Shown here: piece by piece, positions 43,059 through 55,229 of the stretch
Layout: the number at the start of each line of letters is the position of its first letter
How positions within the stretch are numbered: position 1 is the stretch's first letter
Origin: Echiichthys vipera
Taxonomy: Eukaryota; Chordata; Actinopteri; Perciformes; Trachinidae
NCBI GenBank assembly: GCA_963691815.1
Contig: OY829645.1
Span: 9,355,856 to 9,419,855, forward strand
DNA: 64,000 bases
Direction: 5' to 3'
Position numbers and translations under genes: made by a program
The notes under the pieces: generated by a model
What the model saw: only the letters and a program-made list of their open reading frames with translations
Told to the model about the DNA's origin: nothing
Databases searched by the model: none

Positions 43059-46000
43059 ATGAGTGATCTTAAGATTGTTTCACTTAATGTAAAGGGCATT
43101 AACCATGTCATCAAACGCCAGAAAATCCTATCCTTCCTTAAAAAAGAAAGATGCCAAATTGCCTTTCTCCAAGAGACCCACCTTATAGACCTAGAACATA
43201 TAAAATTGAGGAGAAGCTGGGTGGGTCAAGTATTTTATTCGTCTTATAATTCTAAAAGCCGAGGTGTTGCAATTCTTCTACATCGCTCCCTGCCTTTTAC
43301 TCTTGACAAAACATTATCAGATAAAGAGGGACGTTATGTAATTATATCTGGCTATCTTTATGGAGAACATGTAGTTTTTGGTTGTATATATGCACCAACA
43401 ATATACGAGGCCTCTTTCATTCCACAGCTTATTTCAGATTTAGCAACATTTTCTTCTCCATATTTACTTCTAGGGGGCGACCTTAACTGTGCTTTTAACC
43501 CAAATATTGATTTATCCCCCCCCCCAATCTACTCTCTCTAAGAAAAGTGCAAAAATGGGTGACTTTTGTAAAGATTTAGATCTATATGATACTTGGAGGG
43601 TGCTACACCCCTTAGATAAAGACTACACATTTTTCTCAATCCCCCACCAGGTTTCTTCTAGAATAGATTACTTTTTATCTTCAAGAACAATTTTGAACAG
43701 AATACTGAACTGCACAATTGACACCAAGTTTCTCTCTGACCACTCCCCCATCAGTGTAACTATCTCTCCTCCTTATAGAGATCCTGCTTGCAGACACTGG
43801 AGGCTTGACCCTACCCTTCTAAGTAACCACTCTGTTACAGAATATATTACATCTGAATGGCGACAGTACATCTCTATAAATAAAACCCCAGATATCAGTC
43901 CTTCTACGCTGTGGGAAGCCGGCAAAGCATACATACGTGGGACTATTATATCGTATACGTCAACACAGAAGAAAGACGCCCTTAAAAGACAGTTCGATTT
44001 AGAGAAGACAATAGATAATCTAGAAGCTCAGTTTAAGATTTCTCATAGCAGCCCTCTTGCTAAACAGCTGGATGCAGCCCGCTCTGCTTTGAATCAGCTC
44101 TTAACCAGGAAGGCAGAGACACAGATATTTTTTGCTAAACACAGACTATTTGAATCAGGCAACAAACCAGGCCGATTACTGGCCCGCCTTGCCCGAGGTA
44201 AAACCGATCCCAATGTAATCCCATCCCTTATAGACAAAAATGGGATGAGATGCCTCAAATCATCTGATATAAATGAAGTAATGAAACTGTTCTATAAAGA
44301 CCTCTATAGCTCTGAATGTACATCCTCTTCTGAGGCTAGAACAACATTTCTTAACAAGATAAAATTACCGACTCTTTCAGACGCACAGAAGGCAGAGCTA
44401 TGCAAGCCAATTACTAAAGAAGAAGTCTTACAAGCCATACACACTCTTAAGGGAGGCAAGGCTCCGGGACCGGACGGTTTCGGCCCAGAATTTTACAAAA
44501 CATTCAGACAAGAAATAGTTGGTCCCTTAACGGACATGTATTCAGATTCCTTTAATAGGGGTTGTCTCCCCCCCACGTTAAACACAGCTAATATCTCGGT
44601 TACCTTAAAGAGGGATAAGCCATCTTACATATGTGGTTCCTATAGGCCGATCAGTCTGATTCCTGTAGACAGCAAAATACTGTCAAAACTCTTAGCCGGA
44701 CGCCTAGAAAAATTACTCCCCACTCTTATAAATCCAGATCAGTCGGGCTTTGTTTATGGACGCTATTCAGCTAGCAATGTAAGAAGGTTCTTGAATATTG
44801 TACAATTTACCTCTCAATATAAACAGAAGGCTCTGGCCATTTCTCTAGATGCAGAAAAGGCTTTCGATAGGGTTGAGTGGGGCTATTTGTTTGACATCTT
44901 GGGGAGATTTGGCCTGGGGGGGGGACTTCCTTAAATGGATCCAAACCATATATCACTCACCTACAGCTGTTGTTATAACTAACGGGCGACGTTCCGAACC
45001 CTTCCCAATAGCAAGGGGTGTACGCCAAGGGTGCCCCCTCAGCCCACTCCTCTTTGCCTTAGCATTAGAACCTTTAGCTGAAACTATTCGACTCCATACC
45101 GATGTAAAGGGAATAACAATAGGACATGAGGAACATAAAATTGCATTATACGCAGACGATATCCTTTTGTTTTTATCCTCTCCTCAGCTTTCAACTTCCA
45201 CAATTATAGATATCTTCAATAGGTTTAGTAATATATCTGGCTATAAAATAAATTTTAATAAATCTGAAGCTATGCCACTGGGAACCCTAGTTATTACAGA
45301 TGTTCAGGAAAACTTTCCTTTCAAGTGGTCAAGATCTGGCTTCACCTATTTAGGGATAAAGGTGTCCTCGGACCTGAGAGATCTGCAAAAACTGAACTTT
45401 ACCCCTATATGTACCTCAGTCAAAAGAGACCTGGAGCGATGGCAGAATTTACCCTTATCCCTGTTCGGTCGAATCAGTCTCATTAAGATGAATGTGCTCC
45501 CTCGACTCCTATACCCTTTACAAATGCTCCCATTATATCTGTCCAAAAAAATTAACCTAGATTTAGAGAAGGCGTTATCCAAATTTATCTGGCAAGGCAA
45601 AAAACCTAGGCAGAGGCTTAAGATATTACAATTACCTACAGACACAGGTGGTCTCTCTATGCCCAATATGCTGTTTTATAATTGGGCCTGCCATGCACGC
45701 CACTTCTGGCGGTGGTTACATTCATATATTAAGAGAGAGACCTGTATTGATTCTTGGGCCCACCACCCTCATTCCCTATGGAGTTTAATCACTTGTGACG
45801 CAAATAAAATAAATCCAGAAATAAAATGTAATCCCATTATCTATAACAGTATTAGGATATGGCGAGATATATCCAAATACCTGGGAAGAAGAAGAACACA
45901 ATCTTTACTGTCTCCCATAACCAACAACCCTGACTTTCCTGCAGGTGTTAACTCACCTACATTCCTTTCTTGGAGGGACAAGGGAATCCACGTAATCGGT

Positions 46001-46894
46001 GATCTAATGAGGGATAACACTTTTCTATCTTTCCAACAGTTACAAGAAACATTCAATATCCCCAAACAGCACTTTTTTGGGTATCTACAGATTAGACATT
46101 TTGTATCCTCACAGACCGCCTCTTTTTCTACCAACATCTCTTATAGTGACGTCGAGAGATTTCTCCTAGAGCGCAAAAATAGAAAACATTTTATAGCATC
46201 ATTTTGTTCGCTTCTGGGCTCTTCTGTCACTTACCTCTTACCAGACATCTCACATAGATGGGAAAAAGACTTGAACAACGAATATCTAGAAGATGACTGG
46301 CTGTCAGCTATACGCCTGATCAAGTCTACATCTACCTGTAACCGGTTAAGAGAAACTCAGTACAAGATACTTCACAGGCTGCATATTACTCCTATTATTT
46401 TAAATAAAATTGACCACTCCATTTCTCCTCTATGTACCAAGTGCAACTTGGAAAGGGGAACATACTTTCATTATTTTTGGGAATGTAAACTGATCTCCAG
46501 ATTCTGGTCACTTATCTCAAAGGTACTCAGTGCTATATTTAAGATAAAAATTAAAAAAGATCCAGGGGTTTTCCTCCTAGGCCTGCCCTCTAGGGACCTA
46601 CATCTCACTGTGTCACATTCTAAGCTTTTTGAAAAGCTCCTTCTTGCTGCCCGAAAATGTATCCTGCAAAACTGGACCAAACCTCTTCCACCTACTGTCA
46701 CCTTTCGGTATAGAGAGATCTTTAATACCCTCCCTCATGAAAGGTTGGAAGCTGTTGTGAAGGGCAAAGATGAGTTATTTTTAAAAGTCTGGACACCCTT
46801 TTTAGATTATATACCTGTAGATCTGAAAATTCTGCTAATGATGGGCAGACAGTTTTCTGAGTGGAATAGCACTCCCCCTGTGCGGGGACAATAG
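43059..46894 (+). pseudogene. L1-like ORF2 with two homopolymer frameshifts
   Basis: Starts MSDLKIVSLNVKGINHVI. Endonuclease blocks: SLNVKGI, FLQETHLI, GCIYAPTIY, GGDLNCAF, SRIDYFLSS and SDHSPISV. Reverse transcriptase blocks: KAPGPDGFGPEFYKTF, YRPISLIPVDSKILSK, motif A SLDAEKAFDRVEWG, motif B GVRQGCPLSPLLFALA, and motif C ALYADDILLF. A C-terminal zinc-like cluster reads CTKCNLERGTYFHYFWEC. The frame shifts at a ten-C run (43516-43525) and at a nine-G run (44916-44924); elsewhere it is open. The family enzyme nicks DNA and reverse-transcribes the element RNA. All key residues I can place are present. Confidence 0.95.
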
Positions 46895-47298
46895 GCTACT
46901 GATGATTGTTTACTCTTAACTCGTAGTTAGGTACTGACTGGAATCAAACCAGAACTGTAATTATTTTTCATTTAAATTTAATTTCATCTAATTTAATTTA
47001 CATGTATTTTATTTATTTATTTTCCATTATTTATTTATTTATTTAATTTATTTTTTGTATTTCTGATCATTTAATTATATATTTCATTTTATTTAGTTAT
47101 TTTACCTACTTATTTTAATGTTATGAATATCACAGCACTGGTAAATGTAACTTTTTCTCTTTTTTGTTTTTTTTCTTTCTCTCTTCTTGTCTAACTTTGT
47201 ATTACATTTGCTGTCTGGTGGGTGGGATGGGGGTTTTGTTTCTGTGTTTTGTATTGTTTATGTTTGAAAAACAATAAAATGTGTTTAAAAAAAAAAAA
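46895..47298 (+). other. 3' region and poly-A tail of the L1-like LINE
   Basis: AT-rich, with TTTATTTATTT runs, an AATAAAATG near 47274, and a poly-A run from 47287. Confidence 0.75.
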
Positions 47299-47770
47299 AA
47301 AAGACAACTTCTCTGCCAGGTTTGATGACTTTTCCATTTCCAGGGATGTCATTGTATTAGTGCGTGACCCATTTACCATCAGCCCAAGTGGAGAATTGTC
47401 CACAAACGCGGTGAAAATGATGCCGTTGGACGAGGCGGCCATTCAGAGCTATCTGGCTGAAATCCAGGCCGCAGGCAAAATGAAGGCTGCTCTCCGTGGT
47501 GCTGAAAGTCTGTGTGTATTTAGGTTGTCCCGTCCCGAGGACTATGGCACATTGAAGACGCTGGCTATGTTTGTGCTCACCATGCTCGGTTCAACCTACA
47601 CCTGTGAGGCGGCATTCTCCAAGAACTCAATAAAAACAGAGGGAAAGAGAGGAACTGACTGTCAAACCAGTCTTTGGAGGACTATTTGCGCATAAGTCTG
47701 AAAGCGGCCAAGCCTGATGTAAAAAAGCTGGTTTCTGAGGGGAAATGTAATGTCCGCCATTGAGCAGTGT
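47299..47770 (+). pseudogene. hAT transposase, C-terminal part
   Basis: DNFSARFDDFSISRDVIVLV continues the N-terminal part after the LINE. It is followed by MPLDEAAIQSYLAEIQA, MKAALRGAESLCVF, and the dimerisation block TLAMFVLTMLGSTYTCEAAF. After a frame change come LRISLKAAKPDVKKLV and a stop. This is the usual C-terminus of GTF2IRD2/EPM2AIP1-related hAT transposases. Confidence 0.85.
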
Positions 47771-48236
47771 GAGTAGCCCATTTCTGCCTTGTGATTTGAA
47801 ATCGCTATAGCCCACTTAACATTTTATTTGATGTACACTGCAAACATTAGTATTTATTTATGCTATTTTAAGTCATGGCAGCCAGTTAGTTTTTCCTCCT
47901 TTTTTGTACGGAGAAGTCTACTTTGAGGCGTGTGGAGACTTTGAAATAAAAAAACAAATGAATTAATTAAATTAAATTAAAGTAAGAGCATAAGGAAAAG
48001 TTATGTAAAAAAAATAAAAAAAAAGTGCATTGAGTTTATCCTCATTTCGGAATGTGGCCTAAATAGAGTCATAAATGGTGGGGATTACTGATAGTTAAGA
48101 GTCTCAGTTGTTGTTGTTGCTCTTTTCAGTTGCTCTAATCGTGTGGACCACATAATATTTTATATAGTCGCGGGCCCCTGATTGGACGGTTCGGCGGGCT
48201 GGATTCGGCATGCGGGCCGCCAGTTGATGATCACTG
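47771..48236 (+). other. 3' non-coding part and terminus of the hAT element
   Basis: AT-rich, ending in a GC-rich terminus with GCGGGCCGCCAGTTGATGAT. Confidence 0.6.
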
Positions 48237-48244
48237 GTATACAG

Positions 48245-49676
48245 TAGTTCCATACAAGTTCGAATAATATATCCATGGGTATGATATCCGGTGAGCCAGA
48301 ATAGTTGTGGTTTACAGATGAAATTCAGAACTTTTATTGGATTTGAATCCCTGAATTTGTTTGACCCTGCAGGTGATTCTTTCACTGGTCTGTGTTTCAT
48401 TACAGCAAAACAGACAGGTCCAGACCAGCATATTGGACCAATATAGGACTGTTTTTGAAACTCTGATATTATCCACATCAGAGGTGTTATCTGATATCTT
48501 CTAAAGATGGGCACTCTCTGACCTAAGCTAGTCATAACATTTTTTAGTTTAGTTTTAGTTTTTGTAATTATTTTTTCCTTCAATCTGTAAAACCTCACTG
48601 AAACCTATGTCACCATCTCCTAAATCTGGGTCCTATTAAAGGGCATACCAATAAATGAAACATTTGATGATTTGCCTGTATAATTAAAGGTTTCTGTTCA
48701 CATGTTTCTGTAGTATTTCCATATCTGATCCTAAAGGAACAAGGCATAAAAGAACAATAGCTTTATGAGACATTATAATGTTTCAGTGCTGAATATCGGG
48801 AAATGCCCTAAAAACAGTATCAAAGGAAGTCCATAATTCCAAAAAAATTTAAAATTGAAAAAATAATGAATGTAACACAAATAAGAACGCTAAGCAGCCT
48901 TCCAGGGGCTTAAAATAAATTAAGTATGACACCTAGAAGTCCATTGACTTCTAGGTGTCATACTTAATTTAGCTCTGAAACAACAACAGAAATACTGCAG
49001 CAGACTAGGTTGGTGATAGACAAATACAGTCTGGGACTATGGGTCTAAGCAGCGCTGTTTAGAAAAGTGTAAAGTCCCATTAAAAGAGACTTCAGTTACA
49101 TTATGTTCCAACGAATGAGACAACAACAACAACCTTAAAGATGTATTTAATATATGTTAGTGTTATCATTATGCAAACATTGAGACAGTTATAGAGCTCC
49201 CTGTAACCATCTACAAAACTGCACTCTAAATCAATCCACTTCTGTCACTTGCATCAAAGCAGTTTTTCATTTGAGAAACTCTACCTGTCAATATATGCTT
49301 CCAATAAAACATTTTTTGCACAACAGTGACAATGTGCAGTAGGTTGACCTGTCAAACACTTTGGTCCAAAATAAACAGAATATTCATGTTTCCAGAAGAT
49401 GTTAATGATTTCAGAGACCCCCTGACCCTTCCTGTGATCACTATAGTGCCATATTTTCTAATACTAATTAATGGGAAGATTGGCCATCAAATTTATTGAG
49501 GCCATTTCTGCTCCCCCAGATGGCAGACCTTTTCTATTTTGGAAGCACAGTGAGTTACGCCTACATCTAAGCATTAAGCATGATCCGTCCATATGTCACC
49601 TGTAAGGTGCTCACACATAAAGATACAAATTTGCATTGTTATTTTCCTCAATGTTTGGGGTATATTTACACTGAGC
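48245..49676. other. Non-coding stretch with a perfect hairpin
   Basis: No gene is supported. The only strong feature is the hairpin at 48916-48971, listed separately. Confidence 0.5.
48916..48971. repeat. Perfect 26-bp inverted repeat with 4-base loop
   Basis: The left arm is 48916-48941 (ending ACACCTAGAAGTC), the loop CATT is at 48942-48945, and the right arm 48946-48971 (starting GACTTCTAGGTGT) is its exact reverse complement. No target duplication or surrounding element was recognised. Confidence 0.97.
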
Positions 49677-49816
49677 ACATAACGGGAACCATCACCTTAT
49701 CGTGGTGGAGAGGTTTGTGTGTCCCTGTGAACCTGAGGGCTGTGTTGTCTGGAGCTTAATGCTCCTGGTAGGGTCTCCCATGGCAAAGTGGTCTCAGGCG
49801 AGGGGCCGGACTAAGA

Positions 49817-52800
49817 ATGGTTCACAAAGACTCAATGGACAAACAACAAAGAGGAAGAGAGACCCTGCCCGGAGGAAGCCCGGGGCCCCCGTCAGGAGCC
49901 AGGCCCAGACGGAGGGCTCGCCGGCGAGCGCCTGGTGGCCGGGTTTGCCACGGAGCCCGGCCGGGCACAGCCCGAAAAAGTGACGTGGCACCTCCCTCCT
50001 CTCCATCCTGTGGGCCCACCACTCGCAGGAGGAACCATTTGGGTCGGGTGCGCTGCTGCACGGGTGGCAGTGAAGGTGAGGGGCCTCAACGGACCAGACA
50101 CGGGCAGCAGAAGCTGGCTCTTGGGACGTGGAATGTCACCTCTCTGTCGGGGAAGGAGCCGGAGCTTGTGCGGGAGGTGGAGCGCTACCAGTTAGATCTG
50201 GTGGGGCTTACCTCCACACACAGTCTCGGTTCTGGAACCGTTCTCCTGGATAGGGGTTGGACACTATTCTTCTCTGGAGTTGCCCAGGGTGAGAGGCGCC
50301 GGTCGGGTTTTGGGATACTCACAAACCCCCGGCTGAGCGCCGCGGTGTTGGAGTTCACCCCCGTGGACGAGAGGGTCGCCTCCTTACGCCTGCGGGTGGT
50401 AGGGGGGAAAACTCTGACTGTTGTTTGTGCATATGCACCAAACAGCAGTTCAGAGTATTCGGCCTTCTTGGAGACCCTGAATGGAGTCCTGCATGGGGCT
50501 TCAGTAGGGGACTCCATAGTTCTGCTGGGAGACTTCAACGCCCACGTGGGCAATGATGGAGACACCTGGAGAGGCGTGATTGGGAGGAACGGCCTCCCTG
50601 ATCTAAATCCGAGTGGTCGTCAGTTATTAGACTTCTGTGCTAGTCACGGATTATCTATAACTAACACCATGTTCGAACATAAGGATGCTCATAAGTGTAC
50701 GTGGTACCAGAGCACCCTAGGCCAAAGGTCGATGATCGATTTTGTGATCGTATCATTTGATCTGAGGCCGCATGTTTTGGACACTCGGGTGAAGAGAGGG
50801 GCAGAGCTGTCAACTGATCACCATCTGGTGATGAGTTGGATCAGAGGATGGGGGAAGATTCTGGACAGACCAGGTAAACCCAAACGAGTAGTGCGGGTGA
50901 ACTGGGAACGTCTGGAGGAGGCCCCTGTCCGAGAGATCTTCAACTCACACCTCCGGCGGAGCTTTTCTGGCATCCCTGTGGAGGTTGGGGGCATTGAACC
51001 GGAGTGGGCAATGTTCAAAGCTTCCATTGCTGAAGCTGCAGTGTTGAGCTGTGGCCTCAAGGTCTTAGGTGCCTCAAGGGGCGGTAACCCTCGAACACCG
51101 TGGTGGACACCGGTGGTCAGGGAAGCTGTCCGACTGAAGAAGGAGGCCTTCCGGGATATGCTATCCCAGAAGACTCCGGAGGCAGTTGCAAGGTACCGAC
51201 AGGCCAGAAGGGCTGCAGCCTCTGCTGTGTCAGAGGCAAAGCAGCGGGTGTGGGAGGAGTTCGGAGAAGCCATGGAGAAGGACTTTCGGGCGGCACCAAG
51301 GTGCTTCTGGAAAACCATTCGACATCTCAGGAGGGGGAAACGGGGAACCGTCCAAGCTGTTTACAGTAAAGACGGGACGCTGGTGACCTCAGCCGATGAG
51401 GTAATCGGGCGGTGGAAGGAGCACTTTGAGGAACTCCTTAATCCGACTAACACGCCCTCTTTTGTAGAGGCAGAGCTGGAGGCTGATGGGGAATCATTGT
51501 CAATATCCCTGGCGGAAGTCACTGAGGTAGTCAAGCAACTCCACAGTGGCAAAGCCCCAGGGGTTGATGAGATTCGTCCAGAAATGCTGAAAACTCTGGG
51601 TTGGGAGGGGCTGTCTTGGTTGACACGCCTCTTCAACATTGCGTGGAAGTCTGGGACAGTGCCAAGGGAGTGGCAGACCGAGGTGGTGGTTCCTCTTTTT
51701 AAAAAGGGGGACCAGAGGGTGTGTGCCAATTACAGGGGTATCACACTACTCAGCCTCCCTGGTAAAGTCTACTCCAAGGTGCTGGAAAGGAGGGTTCGTC
51801 CTATAGTCGAACCTCAGATTGAAGAGGAACAATGTGGATTCCGTCCTGGACGTGGAACAACGGACCAGCTCTTCATTCTCGCAAGGATCCTGGAGGGGGC
51901 CTGGGAGTATGCTCATCCAGTCTACATGTGTTTTGTGGATCTGGAGAAGGCATATGACTGGGTTCCTAGGGAGATACTGTGGGAGGTGCTGCGGGAGTAT
52001 GGGGTGAGGGGGTCACTTCTGTGGGCCATCCAATCTCTGTACACCCAAAGTGAGAGCTGTGTCCGGATCCTCGGGAGTAAGTCGGATTCGTTTCCGGTGG
52101 GGGTTGGCCTCCGCCAGGGGTGCGCTTTGTCACCAATCCTGTTCGTGATTTTCATGGACAGGATTTCAAGGCATAGTCGTGTTGGGGAGGGGTTGCAGTT
52201 CGGTGGGCTGAGGATCTCGTCTCTGCTTTTCGCAGATGATGTGGTCCTGATGGCATCGTCGGTCAGTGACCTTCAGCACTCACTGGATCGGTTCGCAGCC
52301 GAGTGTGAAACGGCTGGGATGAGGATCAGCATCTCTAAATCTGAGGCCATGGCTCTTAGCAGGAAACCGGTGGATTGCTTACTCCAGGTAGGGAATGAGT
52401 CCTTACCCCAAGTGAAGGAGTTCAAGTACCTCGGGATCATGTTCACGAGTGAGGGGACGATGGAGCGTGAGTTTGGCCGGAGAATCGGAGCAGCGGGGGC
52501 GGTGTTGCAGTCGCTCTACCGCACCGTTGTGACGAAAAGAGAGCTGAGCCGGAAGGCAAAGCTCTCGATCTACCGGTCAATCTTCGTTCCTACCCTCACC
52601 TATGGTCATGAAAGTTGGGTCATGACCGAAAGAACGAGGTCGCGAGTACAAGCGGCCGAAATGGGTTTTCTCAGGAGGGTGGCTGGAGTCTCCCTTAGAT
52701 AGGGTGAGAAGTTCAGCCATCCGTGAGGAACTCGGAGTAGAGCCGCTGCTCCTTAGCGTTGAAAGGAGCCAGTTGAGGTGGTTCGGGCATCTAGTAAGGA

Positions 52801-53015
52801 TGCCCCCTGGGCGCCTCCCTAGGGAGGTGTTCCAGGCACGTCCAGCTGGGAGGAGGCCTCGGGGAAGACCCAGGACTAGGTGGAGAGATTATATCTCCAC
52901 ACTGGCCTGGGAACGCCTCGGGATCCCCCAGTTAGAGCTGGTTAATGTTGCCCGGGAAAGGGAAGTTTGGGGTCCCCTGCTAAAGCTGCTGCCCCCGCGA
53001 CCCGACCCCGGATAA
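49817..53015 (+). pseudogene. Rex3 endonuclease and reverse transcriptase, one frameshift
   Basis: A 961-residue frame (49817-52702) and a 103-residue frame (52704-53015) together make the protein. Endonuclease blocks: LGTWNVTSLSG, DLVGLTSTHS, VCAYAPNSSS, LLGDFNAHVGND, SMIDFVIVS and STDHHLVMSW. Reverse transcriptase blocks: GKAPGVDEIRPEML, NYRGITLLSLPGKVYSK, motif A FVDLEKAYDWVPRE, LRQGCALSPILFVIFMD, and motif C SLLFADDVVLMAS. The first frame ends at VAGVSLR where CTTAGATAG has lost two bases relative to the expected CTTAGAGATAG. The rest, with ERSQLRWFGHLVRMPPG and GRPRTRWRDYIS, continues in the other frame. The Arg/Pro-rich start before 50100 may be untranslated. Confidence 0.92.
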
Positions 53016-53045
53016 GCGGATGAAGATGAGATGAGATGAGATGAG
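53016..53045 (+). repeat. Short-repeat 3' tail of the Rex3 element
   Basis: GATGA/GATGAGATGAG repeats directly follow the last codons. Confidence 0.85.
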
Positions 53046-53051
53046 ACATAA

Positions 53052-54085
53052 GTTACATACTCAGCTCACAACCACACACAAAAATGTGGAAATCGGTTCA
53101 TTTCATCACAGCCCTGGATTAGTTATTTTAAAATGATTGCTCACTACAGTATTTGCACGTTTGGCTTCTCAAATATTGAGTAATGGTTAAGGTTAGGCAA
53201 ATAAAACATTAGCCCACAGGTTAGGGGAAGATCATGGTATGTGACAGGAAAAAAACTCCAGTCACCTCGACCTCCATGTTAGCACTGAACGTTGGCAACG
53301 TTGCAAATCATTCAATGTAGAATTGATCCGACAACCCAACCTACGTTTTTAGGCTGAGTTTGGCTTGTAGTAAGGACAGAAGTATAATTGGAATCTGTGT
53401 GTGTATGGATTTAAGTGGGTAACATATAGGGGACGGGCTGGAAGTAGAAAGGTGAATGTGTTTCAGTAAAGTTTACTAAAGAGCACAAAAAAGTCTACAC
53501 ACATAATGACTTTGACCGTGACAAGATGGCTCGCCTGCAGGTACATCTCACTGCCAGAGCGTCCCCTAGAAACAAGGTATCTCACAAAAAACACCTAAAG
53601 CAATCTTAAATTTTTTTGAAGTTTTATTGTATTTTTGCTGTTTGAATACAGATTTTTCTAATGCGAAACTTCAAAATGCAAAAATGTGAATGGAAACAGC
53701 TCCTTTTGAGTTTCAGAAGCTAAAGTGCAGTGAGGCCGAGCTTAGGCTGTGCAGAAGTATGCTGTCCATTCTCTATCCCTTTAACAGTCTGCAGTGCCAA
53801 ACCAATCTCAATTCGGCCCCTAGTTACATCTTGCCTGCAGTAAGGTATGGATCTCCTGTTGCAGTAATATTATGCTACAATATGGCAGTAAGCTGGATGA
53901 ACTCCCCATCAACCCTGAGTGTGTGTACCTTGATGCGGTGCTTTCAGGGGTGTCTGCCTGCCTTTCGTCTCATCTCCGTCCCTCACTCTGAGGATACTTT
54001 GAATTAGCCTAATTATCATTGCCTGTGTCACGGAAACATGAGTAGGAAGGTGTCGTCCCCAGGAGGCCTTCTTAGATTTAACACA
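53052..54085. other. Non-coding stretch, nothing recognised
   Basis: No domain-bearing ORF, RNA gene or bounded repeat seen. Confidence 0.45.
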
Positions 54086-54103
54086 GTGTGTGTGTGTGTG
54101 TGT
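54086..54103. repeat. (GT)n microsatellite
   Basis: A short perfect GT run. Confidence 0.9.
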
Positions 54104-54395
54104 TTATGATAATGAGGGTGTGCAAGTGTATCTTTTATGAGTTTCCACAGCTGTGTTAGACAGCTGCTAGAGGGGCTGCATTCAGTGAGGGAGCCTCCCC
54201 TTTCATTCCTGCTGCAAGCCTGCCTCCTCTTCCTGTACACAAACAACTATGGACCCAGTCTATCGCACACACTCAGGGCTTCACATAATTACAGAGTTCA
54301 CTGCTTACGTTTAAGCATGAATGCAAATTCATTCTGATCACCCCGAGAACAGTTTGAGAGGATGATGGCAACCGGCATTTGAGCACATTCAAGTT

Positions 54396-54398
<3 letters not shown>

Positions 54399-54427
<29 letters not shown>
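54399..54427. repeat. (GT)n microsatellite
   Basis: A GT run; the HTHT minus-strand frame is an artefact. Confidence 0.95.
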
Positions 54428-54431
<4 letters not shown>

Positions 54432-55229
54432 TGCTACTGACTGATGTTATGAAGTCCATTTGATCTTTAGCCTTGGGACTTGGGTTCTGACAGAAACTGG
54501 AGAGAGTACAGGAGTGAAAAGTCCCCTTCCCTTGTAGCAGTTGTGTGACAATAATGGGCAATGGTGGCTGCTGCGAATCAGCACCAAAGGAGTTTATCCT
54601 CTCCCCGCTGTGATGTGTGTGCTGCACGTTCAGCAGATTGTTCTGTAATCTTGTGGCTCGTGAAAAGTTCATAATGTTCAACATGGACAATACCCCAGCT
54701 GCTCACACTTGTTTATTTGCTGACAGCATGGAATATCAGTGTTGTCTGCAGTAACTTGGTCATGACATGCAGAAAAGGCCTGTAACCACCGAGCAGGGAA
54801 ATCCTCAGAAGGCATTCATCAAAGAAAGAAGACAAGTTCAAAAGTACTTTTGTTTTTGGAGATAAAAGCTCAAACTCTACTGCTCCATCTAAGAAAACAT
54901 GCACAACAACGAGCTTGTCAGATTTGCTGCTGGATATGATGCCCTCTTTGCCAACCACCTCCAGCTAAGTGACCATCCCTGCCCGCGTATACTTAGTGAA
55001 TCTACCTCGCTGTCCACCATGGTAACACGGTACAAAGCAAAAAAATTCTCTCTGTCTCTTCTTTCTTTAAATGGCAGTTGGCATCCAGAAGTTACATTAC
55101 ATCCAGACTCCATGCATCATTGTCTTTTGGTTTTGCATATACCTACAAAAAGTTATGTACTGTTATTCGTCTGAAATCAACATATTTGCTACAGCAAAGG
55201 AGTGAGGCAGTATAAAAGGTAAAACTCTA
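54428..55229. other. Non-coding stretch, nothing recognised
   Basis: Short frames only, without motifs. Confidence 0.45.

Larger units (their letters stand above)
41653..47313 (+). mobile_element. L1-like (Tx1/Swimmer-type) LINE, nearly complete
   Basis: AAAAGACAACTTCTC is present at 41653-41667 and 47299-47313. The element 41668-47298 is about 5.6 kb with ORF1, ORF2, a 3' region and a poly-A tail. It inserted inside the hAT transposase frame. ORF2 is broken at two homopolymer runs only, so the copy is young. Confidence 0.95.
40472..48244 (+). mobile_element. hAT transposon (GTF2IRD2/EPM2AIP1-like) split by an L1-like LINE
   Basis: GTATACAG occurs at 40472-40479 and 48237-48244, an exact 8-bp duplication. 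The right end, read inward, starts CAGTGATCATCAACTGGCGG, a common hAT terminus. The left end starts CAGGTAGGAGGGCC and matches it only at the first bases, with a closer copy of the motif at 40507, so the left terminus is less certain. The transposase is in two parts on either side of the LINE at 41668-47298. Confidence 0.72.
49677..53051 (+). mobile_element. Rex3/RTE-type LINE, nearly full length
   Basis: The body runs from about 49683 to 53045. It begins with ACCATCACCTTATCGTGGTG, the usual start of this fish family as I remember it, and ends GACCCCGGATAAGCGGATGA followed by GATGAGATGAGATGAG, a short-repeat tail typical of Rex3. ACATAA flanks both ends (49677-49682, 53046-53051), a short possible duplication. 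One ORF with a late 2-base deletion is present. Confidence 0.88.

Noticed and set aside
49702..50195. Arg/Pro-rich frames overlapping the start of the Rex3 element
   Set aside because: They are alternative frames of the GC-rich 5' region of the LINE.
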